Notes: generated by a model from the letters alone, not told the origin. DNA of 7,226 nucleotides from Sulfurimonas sp. (GCA_027083475.1 JALWON010000093.1:1-7226); one strand, 5' to 3'; positions 1 through 5,730 are shown, numbered from the stretch's first letter. Program-made: numbers and translations.

Positions 1-274
1 GGGTTGCGGTATCTTCAACAACATCATGCAAGAGTGCTGCGATTGCCATCGCTTCATCATTACTAATTACAGCAACAATGGCAGCAACTAAAATAGGATG
101 AACAATATAAGGTTCTCCACTCTTTCGAACCTGTTTTTCATGTGCTTTAAGGGCACACAAATAGGCTTTTTCTAGAAGGGGTGTTTTTTCAATTTGTGCA
201 AAAAGGTATGCTGATGCTGAGTCAACATCTCTAAGATGTTTTATTTTATCTATTTGTGCTTGACTCAGACCCAT
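1..274 (-). CDS. spoT: SpoT/RelA-type (p)ppGpp synthetase/hydrolase, N-terminal fragment
   Basis: This is the first 91 codons of a bifunctional (p)ppGpp synthetase/hydrolase; the rest lies beyond the left edge. The family makes the stringent-response alarmone from GTP/GDP and ATP and hydrolyses it in the cytoplasm. The visible part is the beginning of the HD hydrolase domain: KAHEKQVRKSGEPYIVHP (residues about 44-60) and LLHDVVEDT (81-89), which carry the expected metal-binding His and His-Asp (H59, H83, D84) and the E-D pair (87-88). The ATG at 274 is the first start after an in-frame stop at 281-283, so the start is firm, although its Shine-Dalgarno sequence is weak. The gene begins 11 bases after the rpoZ stop, which suggests co-transcription and translational coupling. 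The order pyrH-rpoZ-spoT matches that known in Campylobacter. The synthetase, TGS and ACT domains cannot be assessed here. Confidence 0.93.
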   Translation of the reverse strand, partial: MGLSQAQIDKIKHLRDVDSASAYLFAQIEKTPLLEKAYLCALKAHEKQVRKSGEPYIVHPILVAAIVAVISNDEAMAIAALLHDVVEDTAT

Positions 275-285
275 ACAGTACTACT

Positions 286-513
286 CTACTTTGCGTTTGT
301 TTCAAAGCCTTTAACGACAACAAGACCTTGAGCAATTTCCATAAGTGCTAAATCAGCTGCTTTAATCGTTGCAGGGTCAATATTTAATTTACTTTGTGCA
401 CCATTTTCAAGTTCATCACATCGTGCTGCCACAGCAATGGCAATTTTATAACTATCTAACTCCGGATGATTATCTAAAATTTGTGCTGTAAGTTCTTCTG
501 TTTTCATTCTCAT
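286..513 (-). CDS. rpoZ: DNA-directed RNA polymerase omega subunit
   Basis: A 75-residue protein matching RNA polymerase omega, a small subunit that helps fold and assemble beta-prime into the core enzyme. The family pattern is visible: N-terminal MKTEELTAQIL, then YKIAIAVAARCDELENG (residues about 22-38, the conserved A-x-R-xx-x-L-x-x-G region), and ALMEIAQGLV near the C-terminus. The length is normal for the short omega of Campylobacterota. The start at 513 is preferred over the in-frame ATG two codons later, because an AAGGA ribosome binding site (521-525) lies 7 bases upstream of it. The gene sits 27 bases downstream of pyrH and 11 bases upstream of spoT on the same strand. In other bacteria omega takes part in ppGpp binding, so its pairing with spoT is functionally sensible. 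The sequence is divergent, so recognition rests partly on gene order. Confidence 0.9.
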   Translation of the reverse strand: MRMKTEELTAQILDNHPELDSYKIAIAVAARCDELENGAQSKLNIDPATIKAADLALMEIAQGLVVVKGFETNAK

Positions 514-540
514 TATTTTTTCCTTATATTTTGTTTTTGA

Positions 541-1251
541 CTATTTTACTATGGAGCAATTGTCCATATTTCCATTTAAAATATCTAAAAGATTTCCTTC
601 AATAGACATATCACAAACAATAATTGGAAGTTTATTATCTTTTGCAAGGGCTATAGAGGTATCGTCCATCACTTTTATATGGTCTTGTAGTGCTTCATCA
701 TAGCTTAGTTCACTCAGTTTTTTCGCATCAGAAAATTTTGCGGGATCTTTATCATACACACCATCTACCTTTGTTGCTTTAATGATAACTTCTGCCCCAA
801 TTTCAACGGCACGAAGTGTTGCTGCTGTGTCTGTCGTAAAGAAAGGATTTCCTGTTCCTGCAGCGAAAATAACGACTCGTCCTTTTTCTAGATGGCGTGT
901 TGCTTTACGATTGATATAAGGTTCTGCTATTTGTTCCATTTTTATAGCTGTTTGCATACGTACCTGCAAGCCTTGATGCTCACAAGCTTCTTGCATCGCC
1001 ACACCATTAATAACCGTAGCGAGCATTCCCATATAATCGCCAGATGTTCTTTTGATAATACCATCTTCAGCAGCTGTGACACCACGGATAATATTACCAC
1101 CACCAATCACAATACCAACTTCAATTCCAGCATTTACAAGTGATTTAATTTCACTTGCAATATACTTTAAAATCTGAGTGTCAATCCCATGACCTGCCTC
1201 ACCAGCGAGGGCTTCACCTGAAAACTTTACTAAAACACGTTTATTAGCCAT
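541..1251 (-). CDS. pyrH: Uridylate kinase (UMP kinase)
   Basis: A 236-residue UMP kinase of the amino-acid-kinase fold. It phosphorylates UMP to UDP with ATP in the cytoplasm, the step leading from de novo pyrimidine synthesis to UTP and CTP, and is usually an essential hexameric enzyme. Family motifs run along the whole protein: VLVKFSGEAL (residues 6-15, phosphate-binding Lys), IVIGGGNIIRG (47-57), GDYMGMLATVINGVA (71-85, UMP binding), GTGNPFFTTDTAA (132-144), and KATKVDGVYDKDP (158-170, ATP region). The length is normal. The ATG at 1251 has an AAAGG ribosome binding site (1261-1265) 9 bases upstream. It is the first gene of the visible operon and is followed by rpoZ and spoT. A candidate promoter lies at 1284-1291, and the MITE-like element begins 100 bases upstream of the start codon. 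Nothing is broken or missing. Confidence 0.98.
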   Translation of the reverse strand: MANKRVLVKFSGEALAGEAGHGIDTQILKYIASEIKSLVNAGIEVGIVIGGGNIIRGVTAAEDGIIKRTSGDYMGMLATVINGVAMQEACEHQGLQVRMQTAIKMEQIAEPYINRKATRHLEKGRVVIFAAGTGNPFFTTDTAATLRAVEIGAEVIIKATKVDGVYDKDPAKFSDAKKLSELSYDEALQDHIKVMDDTSIALAKDNKLPIIVCDMSIEGNLLDILNGNMDNCSIVK

Positions 1252-1283
1252 TGATATGCACCTTTATATATAAAAATCCGTGA

Positions 1284-1291
1284 ATTATACA
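1284..1291 (-). promoter_or_regulatory. Candidate sigma-70 -10 box for the pyrH operon
   Basis: On the minus strand the sequence reads TGTATAAT, an exact TATAAT hexamer about 33 bases upstream of the pyrH start codon. It would give a short 5' leader of roughly 25 bases. No convincing -35 hexamer is seen at the usual spacing, which is normal for Campylobacterota housekeeping promoters. This is a motif match only. Confidence 0.5.
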
Positions 1292-1350
1292 GAATTATCG
1301 CTTTATATCTGCTTTTACAAAACACGCTTCCTAAAGAAAAAGAGAATAAT

Positions 1351-1381
1351 AGACTTCTTTCATAACCTAGATATGCCTCAG
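1351..1381 (+). repeat. Left terminal inverted repeat of the MITE-like element
   Basis: Begins AGACTTCTTTCATAACC and ends GCCTCAG. It pairs with 1553-1583 over 31 positions with two differences: 1360/1574 is a true mismatch, and 1375/1559 is a G-T pair that would still pair in RNA. The base outside it (1350) also pairs with 1584. Its last base (1381) is also the first base of the next inner stem. Confidence 0.75.
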
Positions 1382-1479
1382 CACTTTATAGAGAGTTTTA
1401 ATCAAGGCAGATGTTCTTGAGCATAGCCGTAGCTATGCTAAAGGTTATCTAACGAAGAGTAAAGCTCTCTATAAAGTGC
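1381..1479 (+). repeat. Inner inverted repeat pair with nested hairpin
   Basis: GCACTTTATAGAGAG at 1381-1395 is perfectly complementary to 1465-1479 (15 bp). The enclosed segment holds a second hairpin. AGCATAGC (1420-1427) pairs perfectly with 1432-1439 around the loop CGTA. It is extended outward by CTT/AAG (1416-1418 with 1441-1443) and AGAT/ATCT (1409-1412 with 1447-1450), across a single mismatch and a symmetric GTT/GTT internal loop. Confidence 0.7.
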
Positions 1480-1487
1480 CCTACGGG

Positions 1488-1552
1488 AGGATTAAAAAGA
1501 GGTAAACTAGCATAAAAATTTGTTTTGCACTATCTTCCCTCTTTTTAACCCT
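1488..1552 (+). repeat. Third inverted repeat pair of the MITE-like element
   Basis: AGGATTAAAAAGAGG at 1488-1502 pairs with 1538-1552 with one A/C mismatch (1491/1549), leaving a 35-base loop. The right arm ends exactly one base before the right terminal repeat, so this stem would abut the terminal stem at a junction. Confidence 0.65.
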
Positions 1553-1583
1553 CTGAGGTATATCTAGGTTATGCAAGAAGTCT
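1553..1583 (-). repeat. Right terminal inverted repeat of the MITE-like element
   Basis: Read on the minus strand this arm begins AGACTTCTTGCATAACC and ends ACCTCAG, matching the left arm at 29 of 31 positions. It is followed by AAT (1584-1586), which repeats the three bases before the left arm. Confidence 0.75.
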
Positions 1584-1651
1584 AATTACTCATCTATAAG
1601 AAATTAGAAAATTTAATCGTTCTCATAAGCTTAAATTAATATTTATTCTAT

Positions 1652-1657
1652 TATAAT
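1652..1657 (+). promoter_or_regulatory. Candidate sigma-70 -10 box for the repeat-protein gene
   Basis: An exact TATAAT lies about 70 bases upstream of the start codon at 1729 in very AT-rich sequence with no clear -35 element. The predicted leader of about 65 bases contains a weak inverted repeat, AGTTCA (1666-1671) with TGAACT (1681-1686), which could be an operator or chance. The rest of the stretch between the MITE-like element and the gene shows nothing else I recognise. Confidence 0.5.
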
Positions 1658-1728
1658 TTCGCTCAAGTTCAAACATTAACTGAACTAATAATTAAAATAA
1701 ATTTTATTAAAAATACTAAGGATATATT

Positions 1729-2238
1729 ATGGCAACAGCAACAAATACAGAAGAAAAAGTAGCAAAAAAAGTAACTCCAAAAGCAGAGAAAAAAACAGCA
1801 GCTCCAAAAGTTGAGAAAAAAGTAACTGCAGCAAAAAAAGTTGAAGAAAAAGTTGAAGCAACTGCAACAAAAGTAGTTGACTCAGTAAAAGAAACAACAA
1901 CAAAAGTGACTGACTCTGTAAAAGACACAGCAACAAAAATCGCAGATGCTGCAAAATCAGGAATTGACACAGTAACAGATGCTGCTAAATCAAGTGTAGA
2001 TACAGTCAAAGATACTTTCACAGATGCAGAAACTGCAATTAAAGATGCAAGAGTAAGTGGAAATGAAAGAGCAAAAAAAATCTTTACTGCAATCTTTGAT
2101 GACAAAGCAAATGATGTAGTCGTTGATTTCGTTGGTTACATGGGTGAAGCAACAGCAGTATGTTCAAAAATCATGTGTTCTCCAATGACAGTTCCAGCAG
2201 ATAAAGTGAATACACTTTACAAAAAAATTACAGCGTAA
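1729..2238 (+). CDS. Lys/Ala-rich protein with 11-residue (LEA- or phasin-like) repeats, function unknown
   Basis: A 169-residue protein that I cannot assign to a named family. It has three parts. Residues 1-46 are very rich in Lys, Ala, Glu and Val, with KVAKK/KVEKK/KVEEK units and no Arg. Residues 47-101 are five consecutive 11-residue units: TKVVDSVKETT, TKVTDSVKDTA, TKIADAAKSGI, DTVTDAAKSSV and DTVKDTFTDAE. Residues 102-169 are a less biased C-terminal part with two Cys (145, 150) and KVNTLYKKITA at the end. Eleven-residue amphipathic repeats are known from group 3 LEA proteins, and similar long amphipathic helices from phasins; a basic Ala/Lys tail also recalls histone-H1-like or PhaF-like proteins. 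No signal peptide or membrane segment is seen, so it is probably cytoplasmic. The start has a strong TAAGGA ribosome binding site (1717-1722) six bases upstream. It is transcribed alone, divergent from pyrH and convergent with the EAL gene. Role inferred only: surface coating, stress protection or nucleoid binding. Confidence 0.85.
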   Translation: MATATNTEEKVAKKVTPKAEKKTAAPKVEKKVTAAKKVEEKVEATATKVVDSVKETTTKVTDSVKDTATKIADAAKSGIDTVTDAAKSSVDTVKDTFTDAETAIKDARVSGNERAKKIFTAIFDDKANDVVVDFVGYMGEATAVCSKIMCSPMTVPADKVNTLYKKITA

Positions 2239-2280
2239 TTTTTTTACACACTCTTTATTAAAAATATAAATTTAACACAA

Positions 2281-2314
2281 AGATTTGTATAGATTTCCCC
2301 GTCTATACAAATCT
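2281..2314. terminator. Hairpin terminator between convergent genes, probably bidirectional
   Basis: AGATTTGTATAGA (2281-2293) is perfectly complementary to 2302-2314: a 13-bp stem with the 8-base loop TTTCCCCG. It lies in the 81-base gap between two convergent stop codons (2238 and 2320), exactly where a shared terminator is expected. The flanks are AT-rich, but neither side has a classical uninterrupted T tract, so its strength is uncertain. Confidence 0.75.
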
Positions 2315-2319
2315 AAATT

Positions 2320-3537
2320 TTATTCAACTAACTCTTTTCTCGGCTCACCAAAATAGTACCCTTGCGAATAGTCAATTCCTAACTCTTCCACTTTTTCCTG
2401 TACTTTTTCATTATGAATATACTCAGCAATAATTTTAATATTACGTGCACGACACACCATTATAATCGCATCTACAATCACCTGACTTGTTTCATCTGTT
2501 AAGATATGTTTAATAAATGCACCATCTATTTTAATATAATCTGGAGCAATTTCTAAAAGTCGTGTAAAATTCGAATTTTCAGCACCAAAATCATCTATAG
2601 CTACTTGAAAACCATTCATTCGTAAAGAGTTAAGCTGTTCTAAAGTTTTTGAACCACCTAAACTCGAAATATCTTCTAGCATCTCTAAAACAACTCTTGT
2701 TGGATTAATATTGTACTTATTGACATACTTTAATAAAAATTCTTCTAAATACTCAAGATTCAAATCTTCACTTGTAATGTTAATAGAAAATTCATACTCT
2801 GTACCTGCAAACTTTTTAAAACTTTGCATAATAATAGCTTTTGTAATGTACGAAGTACCACCAATAAGCTTTGCAGACTCCATAAAAAGAGCAGGTGAGA
2901 CATCTTCATCATCATCACGAATACGGGCTAAACACTCATACTTTTCTATTTTTTTTGTATGATTATTTCTAATCGGTTGATAAAATGCAACAATATTTTC
3001 ACTATCAACAGCTTCTTTTACTTTTTGCATCCAGTATAAGTTTTGTTGTTCTTTATAAATGAAATAAGAAGATGCATCAAAGATATGATAATTATTTCGT
3101 GTTAAATCTCTCGCCTCTTTCATTGCCCACTCAGATTGTGTGATATTAATCAGACCATTTGCTTGTGAAACTCCAATCGTAAAAGAAATCATAATATCTA
3201 TTTCATCTACAGAAATTTCTGTTTGGGTAAAAAATGAGAGAATAGACTCACATGTTGCTCTTACCTCCGATTCACTCAGGGCACTCTCATCAACAAGCAC
3301 AAAGCGATCTGAACAAAATCGATACATTTGCGAGGATACAGGTTTAAACATATTAAGGAACTTTGCAACTTCAGATAAAATTTTATCTCCAATATCATAC
3401 CCATAAGCATTATTAATATTGGAAAAATTATCTATATTAAGCAAAAAATAATTCACTTTTCCAAGTGATTTCAGCTTTTGTATTAAAGCCCTATTGTCTG
3501 GTAAATTTGTTAAAACATCATGATGTACGGTTTGCAT
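2320..3537 (-). CDS. Degenerate GGDEF plus EAL domain protein, predicted c-di-GMP phosphodiesterase
   Basis: A 405-residue cytoplasmic protein made only of a GGDEF-like domain (about 1-155) and an EAL domain (about 165-400), with no sensory, receiver or membrane part. The GGDEF fold is evident from HDVLTNLPDNRALIQKL (6-22) and NIDNFSNINNAYGYDIGD (34-51), but the signature is CSDRF (75-79) instead of GGDEF and no RxxD inhibitory site is seen. Diguanylate cyclase activity is therefore unlikely. The EAL domain keeps the residues the family needs to cut c-di-GMP to pGpG: E201 (ECL), N253, E285/E288, D315-D316 (DDFG), K336 and E372, plus Q392 in QGYYFGEP. The second Glu of the usual AEGVE motif is His375. 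The start has an AGGA ribosome binding site at 3543-3546. The gene follows the transglutaminase-like gene by 11 bases and appears to be the last gene of the flgH operon, ending at a hairpin. An inferred role is lowering c-di-GMP during flagellar assembly or motility. Confidence 0.93.
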   Translation of the reverse strand: MQTVHHDVLTNLPDNRALIQKLKSLGKVNYFLLNIDNFSNINNAYGYDIGDKILSEVAKFLNMFKPVSSQMYRFCSDRFVLVDESALSESEVRATCESILSFFTQTEISVDEIDIMISFTIGVSQANGLINITQSEWAMKEARDLTRNNYHIFDASSYFIYKEQQNLYWMQKVKEAVDSENIVAFYQPIRNNHTKKIEKYECLARIRDDDEDVSPALFMESAKLIGGTSYITKAIIMQSFKKFAGTEYEFSINITSEDLNLEYLEEFLLKYVNKYNINPTRVVLEMLEDISSLGGSKTLEQLNSLRMNGFQVAIDDFGAENSNFTRLLEIAPDYIKIDGAFIKHILTDETSQVIVDAIIMVCRARNIKIIAEYIHNEKVQEKVEELGIDYSQGYYFGEPRKELVE

Positions 3538-3548
3538 ACTCTTCCTAC

Positions 3549-4985
3549 TTAATTTATTGTTATGAATCGCTCAGGTTTGACTTTTTTATACTTTTTCATA
3601 CTTAATCCTATATTGGCATTGAGAAAGCTCGGGTCTGCGATTATGTATTTTCGTGAACCCTTTTTCACACTATCTCCATCGATGGGTATATACAAAGCTG
3701 TACTCATATGGTCTTTATACTGTACCCCGATTATTTTAATATGAAAAAGTTTTTTTACCAAATAGGCAAACAAAATAGCTCTATCTTCACAATCAGATTT
3801 ATCATAGTATAGCGTTTCTTGAGCAAACATAACCTTTTCTCGTCCAAATTGTTTTTCATCCACTTGATAAGAGAATGCCTTTTGCACAAAATGCAAAACA
3901 AAATTGAGGGCAACACTCATTTTTTTGCCATCAATATAGGGTTTTAAATCATGCACAATATCATTATAAGTTGCATTTTCTAAAGGTGTATGAAAATATG
4001 TTTCATAATCTGCCTGCGGGTAGGTCTTCATAAAGGCAATCATGTTTTTATTGAATGTAAAAGAGCATTTATACTCCTTTGCATTTTCTATAAAAGACAA
4101 GGTTTTTTCCTCTCTATCATTCGGTAAAATAGGAAGCGATGGCATTGCTAAATCAAATGCCTTCTTCGCATTTGGATAGCTCTTTTTATAAGTGTAAACT
4201 CTTTTTTTTGTATTTTTAGCATACTCATTTAAAACATAATATTTTTTTGATCCAAAACGATAATAGGGGGTATTGTAAATATTTTTTTGACTATAAAACA
4301 GTAATACAATATGTTTATTTGCAAGACCTATTTTGACATCATACCCTAGCTTATTAAAGAGAAACCATGTTAAAAGTTTTGCTTCATCTAAACCTTTATA
4401 ATATGCTTTTGAGAGTTTTTTTATAAGCATATAAACGCCCCAATCATTCAGTCTCAGTCGTTTTTTTGTTGCTCGTATTTCATCTAAAAGCTGTTCATAA
4501 GGACTTGAAGCTAAAAGAGTAAAAAACAGACTTACTCCTTTTTGATTCAAAGGATAAAATTTTGCACGTTTAATACTTTCTAAGTTTGAAAATCCAAGTG
4601 ATGCTCCAAAATATGCCACTCTCATCGCATTTTCTTTTATCTCTTGAGGATGAAATGTTTTACGCCCCCTTTTTTTCAATAAGAGATGTGCCTCTGGACC
4701 TACAGCTTTTATCTTTTTTACACTTGTAGGTACTAAATTTTCTGGCTTGGATTTTTTATAAAATGCTTGTGGTATGTGAGATGTATAGGCATACCACTCC
4801 TCTTTTAAATAACTATTAAAAGCGGCATCACTCTGATCTTGATACTGCACATATTGTTTTATCTGTGTTCTTTGAAATTTCTCAAAGCTCTCAGCCTGCA
4901 AAGAAGCACTCACCAGGAGTAGCAAAAGACTAAAATGGCCAAACAGCTTGAATAATTTTCGTTCCCCAACCCTGTTGTGTCGCAC
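3549..4985 (-). CDS. Exported transglutaminase-like cysteine enzyme, substrate unknown
   Basis: With the GTG start chosen here the product has 478 residues. Residues 1-31 look like a signal peptide: basic MRHNRVGERK, hydrophobic FSLLLLLVSASL, and a plausible cleavage after LQA. The C-terminal part carries a transglutaminase-like triad: Cys399 in KSDCEDRAILFAYL, His426 in YKDHMSTALY, and Asp451 in IIADPSF. The spacing (27 and 25 residues) suits that superfamily, whose members include proteases, amidases and cross-linking enzymes. The large Lys-rich middle (about 32-360) is not recognised. The GTG at 4985 is favoured because an AGGGAG ribosome binding site lies 9 bases upstream and it gives a proper signal peptide. 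The reading frame is open to an ATG at 5087, but that N-terminus is poor. A TTG at 4925 would lack the basic residues. The gene overlaps flgH by 56 bases in another frame and precedes the EAL gene by 11 bases. A flagellar or envelope role is inferred from context only. Confidence 0.85.
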   Translation of the reverse strand: MRHNRVGERKLFKLFGHFSLLLLLVSASLQAESFEKFQRTQIKQYVQYQDQSDAAFNSYLKEEWYAYTSHIPQAFYKKSKPENLVPTSVKKIKAVGPEAHLLLKKRGRKTFHPQEIKENAMRVAYFGASLGFSNLESIKRAKFYPLNQKGVSLFFTLLASSPYEQLLDEIRATKKRLRLNDWGVYMLIKKLSKAYYKGLDEAKLLTWFLFNKLGYDVKIGLANKHIVLLFYSQKNIYNTPYYRFGSKKYYVLNEYAKNTKKRVYTYKKSYPNAKKAFDLAMPSLPILPNDREEKTLSFIENAKEYKCSFTFNKNMIAFMKTYPQADYETYFHTPLENATYNDIVHDLKPYIDGKKMSVALNFVLHFVQKAFSYQVDEKQFGREKVMFAQETLYYDKSDCEDRAILFAYLVKKLFHIKIIGVQYKDHMSTALYIPIDGDSVKKGSRKYIIADPSFLNANIGLSMKKYKKVKPERFITIN

Positions 4986-5667
4986 GATTTGTATCTCCCT
5001 CAGTCTTATAAAAAATCTTCGCATCGCTAATGCTTGCGGAACTAATTTTATTAAATTGATCGATATCATAAGGGCGAATGACCCCACTAATTTGAATCAA
5101 TTGTTTTTGATTATCTACTAAGATTTCTCTTTTTCCAGAAATAAAATAGTTCCCATTTGCAAGTACTTTTACAATTCTAGCAGAAATAGTTGTTGTAAAA
5201 CTTGCATCTTTTGTTGCACTCCCCTTCCCTGAGTATGTGTTAGAACTATTTGTTGTAAATCCTGCATTCGCAAAACCATTGGCCTTATTGAGTGCATTTT
5301 GCACAGAACCATTAGTACCTGTACCTGTTGTCGCCCCACCAGATGTGAAAAGTCCTCCACCTAAGGCACTCACATCAGACTCTGCCAATGATTTTGCACC
5401 GACACTTGAACTTTTTGCAGTCTCAGAGATAGTAACAGTGACAATATCATTGACATGCATTGCTTTTCTATCTGAAAAAAGCGGATTATCCCCCTGTCCA
5501 AATATACTTCCAGTTGAAGCAAAATCTTGTTTTGATTCCCGTGCAGGCATCTGTTCAACATACTTTGGTGGTTGAAAATCTATTTCTGGGTCTGTTAAAT
5601 TGGCAGTACATCCAGAGAAGAGCACAAAAGAGAAGAGAGTTATAGTGAAGAGAATAATTTTTTTCAT
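4930..5667 (-). CDS. flgH: Flagellar L-ring lipoprotein FlgH
   Basis: A 245-residue FlgH, the outer-membrane lipoprotein that forms the L-ring bushing around the flagellar rod. Residues 1-20 are a lipoprotein signal (MKKIILF...VLFSGC) with a lipobox LFSGC and lipidated Cys20. Family signatures follow: GSIF (53-56), LFSDRKAMHVNDIVTVTI (63-80), a low-complexity Gly/Thr/Ser/Asn stretch (about 103-148) that is variable in the family, then the conserved block FTTTISARIVKVLANGNYF (157-175), SGVIRPYDI (194-202), and the C-terminal QGWGTKII and WPF. The length is normal. The ribosome binding site is weak. A sigma-54 promoter match lies at 5699-5715, in line with the known RpoN control of rod, hook and ring genes in Campylobacter and Helicobacter. 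It leads an operon with the transglutaminase-like and EAL genes; the usual partner flgI is not in the window. Confidence 0.96.
   Translation of the reverse strand: MKKIILFTITLFSFVLFSGCTANLTDPEIDFQPPKYVEQMPARESKQDFASTGSIFGQGDNPLFSDRKAMHVNDIVTVTISETAKSSSVGAKSLAESDVSALGGGLFTSGGATTGTGTNGSVQNALNKANGFANAGFTTNSSNTYSGKGSATKDASFTTTISARIVKVLANGNYFISGKREILVDNQKQLIQISGVIRPYDIDQFNKISSASISDAKIFYKTEGDTNRATQQGWGTKIIQAVWPF
4995..5000 (-). promoter_or_regulatory. Ribosome binding site that fixes the GTG start of the transglutaminase-like gene
   Basis: AGGGAG on the minus strand lies 9 bases before the GTG at 4985, inside the flgH coding region. The alternative starts at 5087, 5024 and 4925 have nothing comparable or give a poor N-terminus. 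This supports a 56-base overlap with flgH. Confidence 0.6.
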
Positions 5668-5698
5668 TGGAAATCTTTATATAGTAATAAAAAATTAT

Positions 5699-5715
5699 AG
5701 CAATTTTAGTTCCAA
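5699..5715 (-). promoter_or_regulatory. Sigma-54 (RpoN) promoter of the flgH operon
   Basis: On the minus strand the sequence is TTGGAACTAAAATTGCT. The known RpoN consensus is YTGGCACGNNNNTTGCW: the -24 GG (5713-5712) and -12 GC (5701-5700) are present with the required 10-base gap, and TTGCT is exact. Only two consensus bases differ (C to A in TGGCA, and G to T after the AC). It would start transcription about 20 bases before the flgH start codon. A sigma-70-like TGCTATAAT overlaps its -12 end (5694-5702), so dual use is possible. Confidence 0.75.
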
Positions 5716-5730
5716 CTTCAAAGTAAATTA

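Larger units (their letters stand above)
1351..1583. mobile_element. MITE-like 233-bp non-coding inverted-repeat element
   Basis: This block is bounded by imperfect 31-bp inverted repeats (1351-1381 and 1553-1583; 29 of 31 positions match). It is flanked by a possible 3-bp direct repeat AAT (1348-1350 and 1584-1586). The ends can alternatively be read as a TA duplication (1350-1351 and 1583-1584) around termini starting GACTTCTT. It encodes no credible protein; the longest reading from an ATG that I traced inside it is about 15 codons. Between the termini lie two more long inverted pairs (1381-1395 with 1465-1479; 1488-1502 with 1538-1552) and a nested hairpin (1409-1450). Terminal repeats, a short flanking duplication, small size and absence of a gene are the marks of a miniature element mobilised in trans by a transposase encoded elsewhere. 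The short duplication would fit IS5- or IS630-type transposases, but I cannot assign a family. It could instead be a structured RNA or a REP-like repeat. Confidence 0.6.

Noticed and set aside
892..1143. Plus-strand open frame opposite pyrH
   Set aside because: It lies wholly within the clearly coding pyrH and has no family resemblance. The same reasoning removes the frames opposite the EAL gene (2711-2962, 3140-3406), the transglutaminase-like gene (3562-3744), flgH (5237-5575, 5460-5645) and exbD (6242-6457).
1374..1421. A 15-codon open frame inside the MITE-like element starting at its ATG
   Set aside because: It has no ribosome binding site and lies within base-paired arms, so it is best explained by the inverted repeats.
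1716..2105. A 129-codon open frame on the minus strand opposite the 11-residue-repeat gene, and a second one at 1727-1954
   Set aside because: Both are mirror images of the Lys/Ala-rich codon bias on the plus strand, giving Phe/Ser/Val- or Leu-rich nonsense. The plus-strand frame has the ribosome binding site, promoter and terminator.
4674..4686. G5/A7 run in the transglutaminase-like gene as a possible phase-variation or frameshift site
   Set aside because: The G tract is much shorter than the long poly-G tracts that vary in Campylobacter, and the frame is open and sensible on both sides.
4986..5087. Extended N-terminus of the transglutaminase-like protein from an ATG at 5087
   Set aside because: It would overlap flgH by 158 bases, has no good ribosome binding site, and would bury the signal peptide about 50 residues into the protein. 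The GTG at 4985 fits better.
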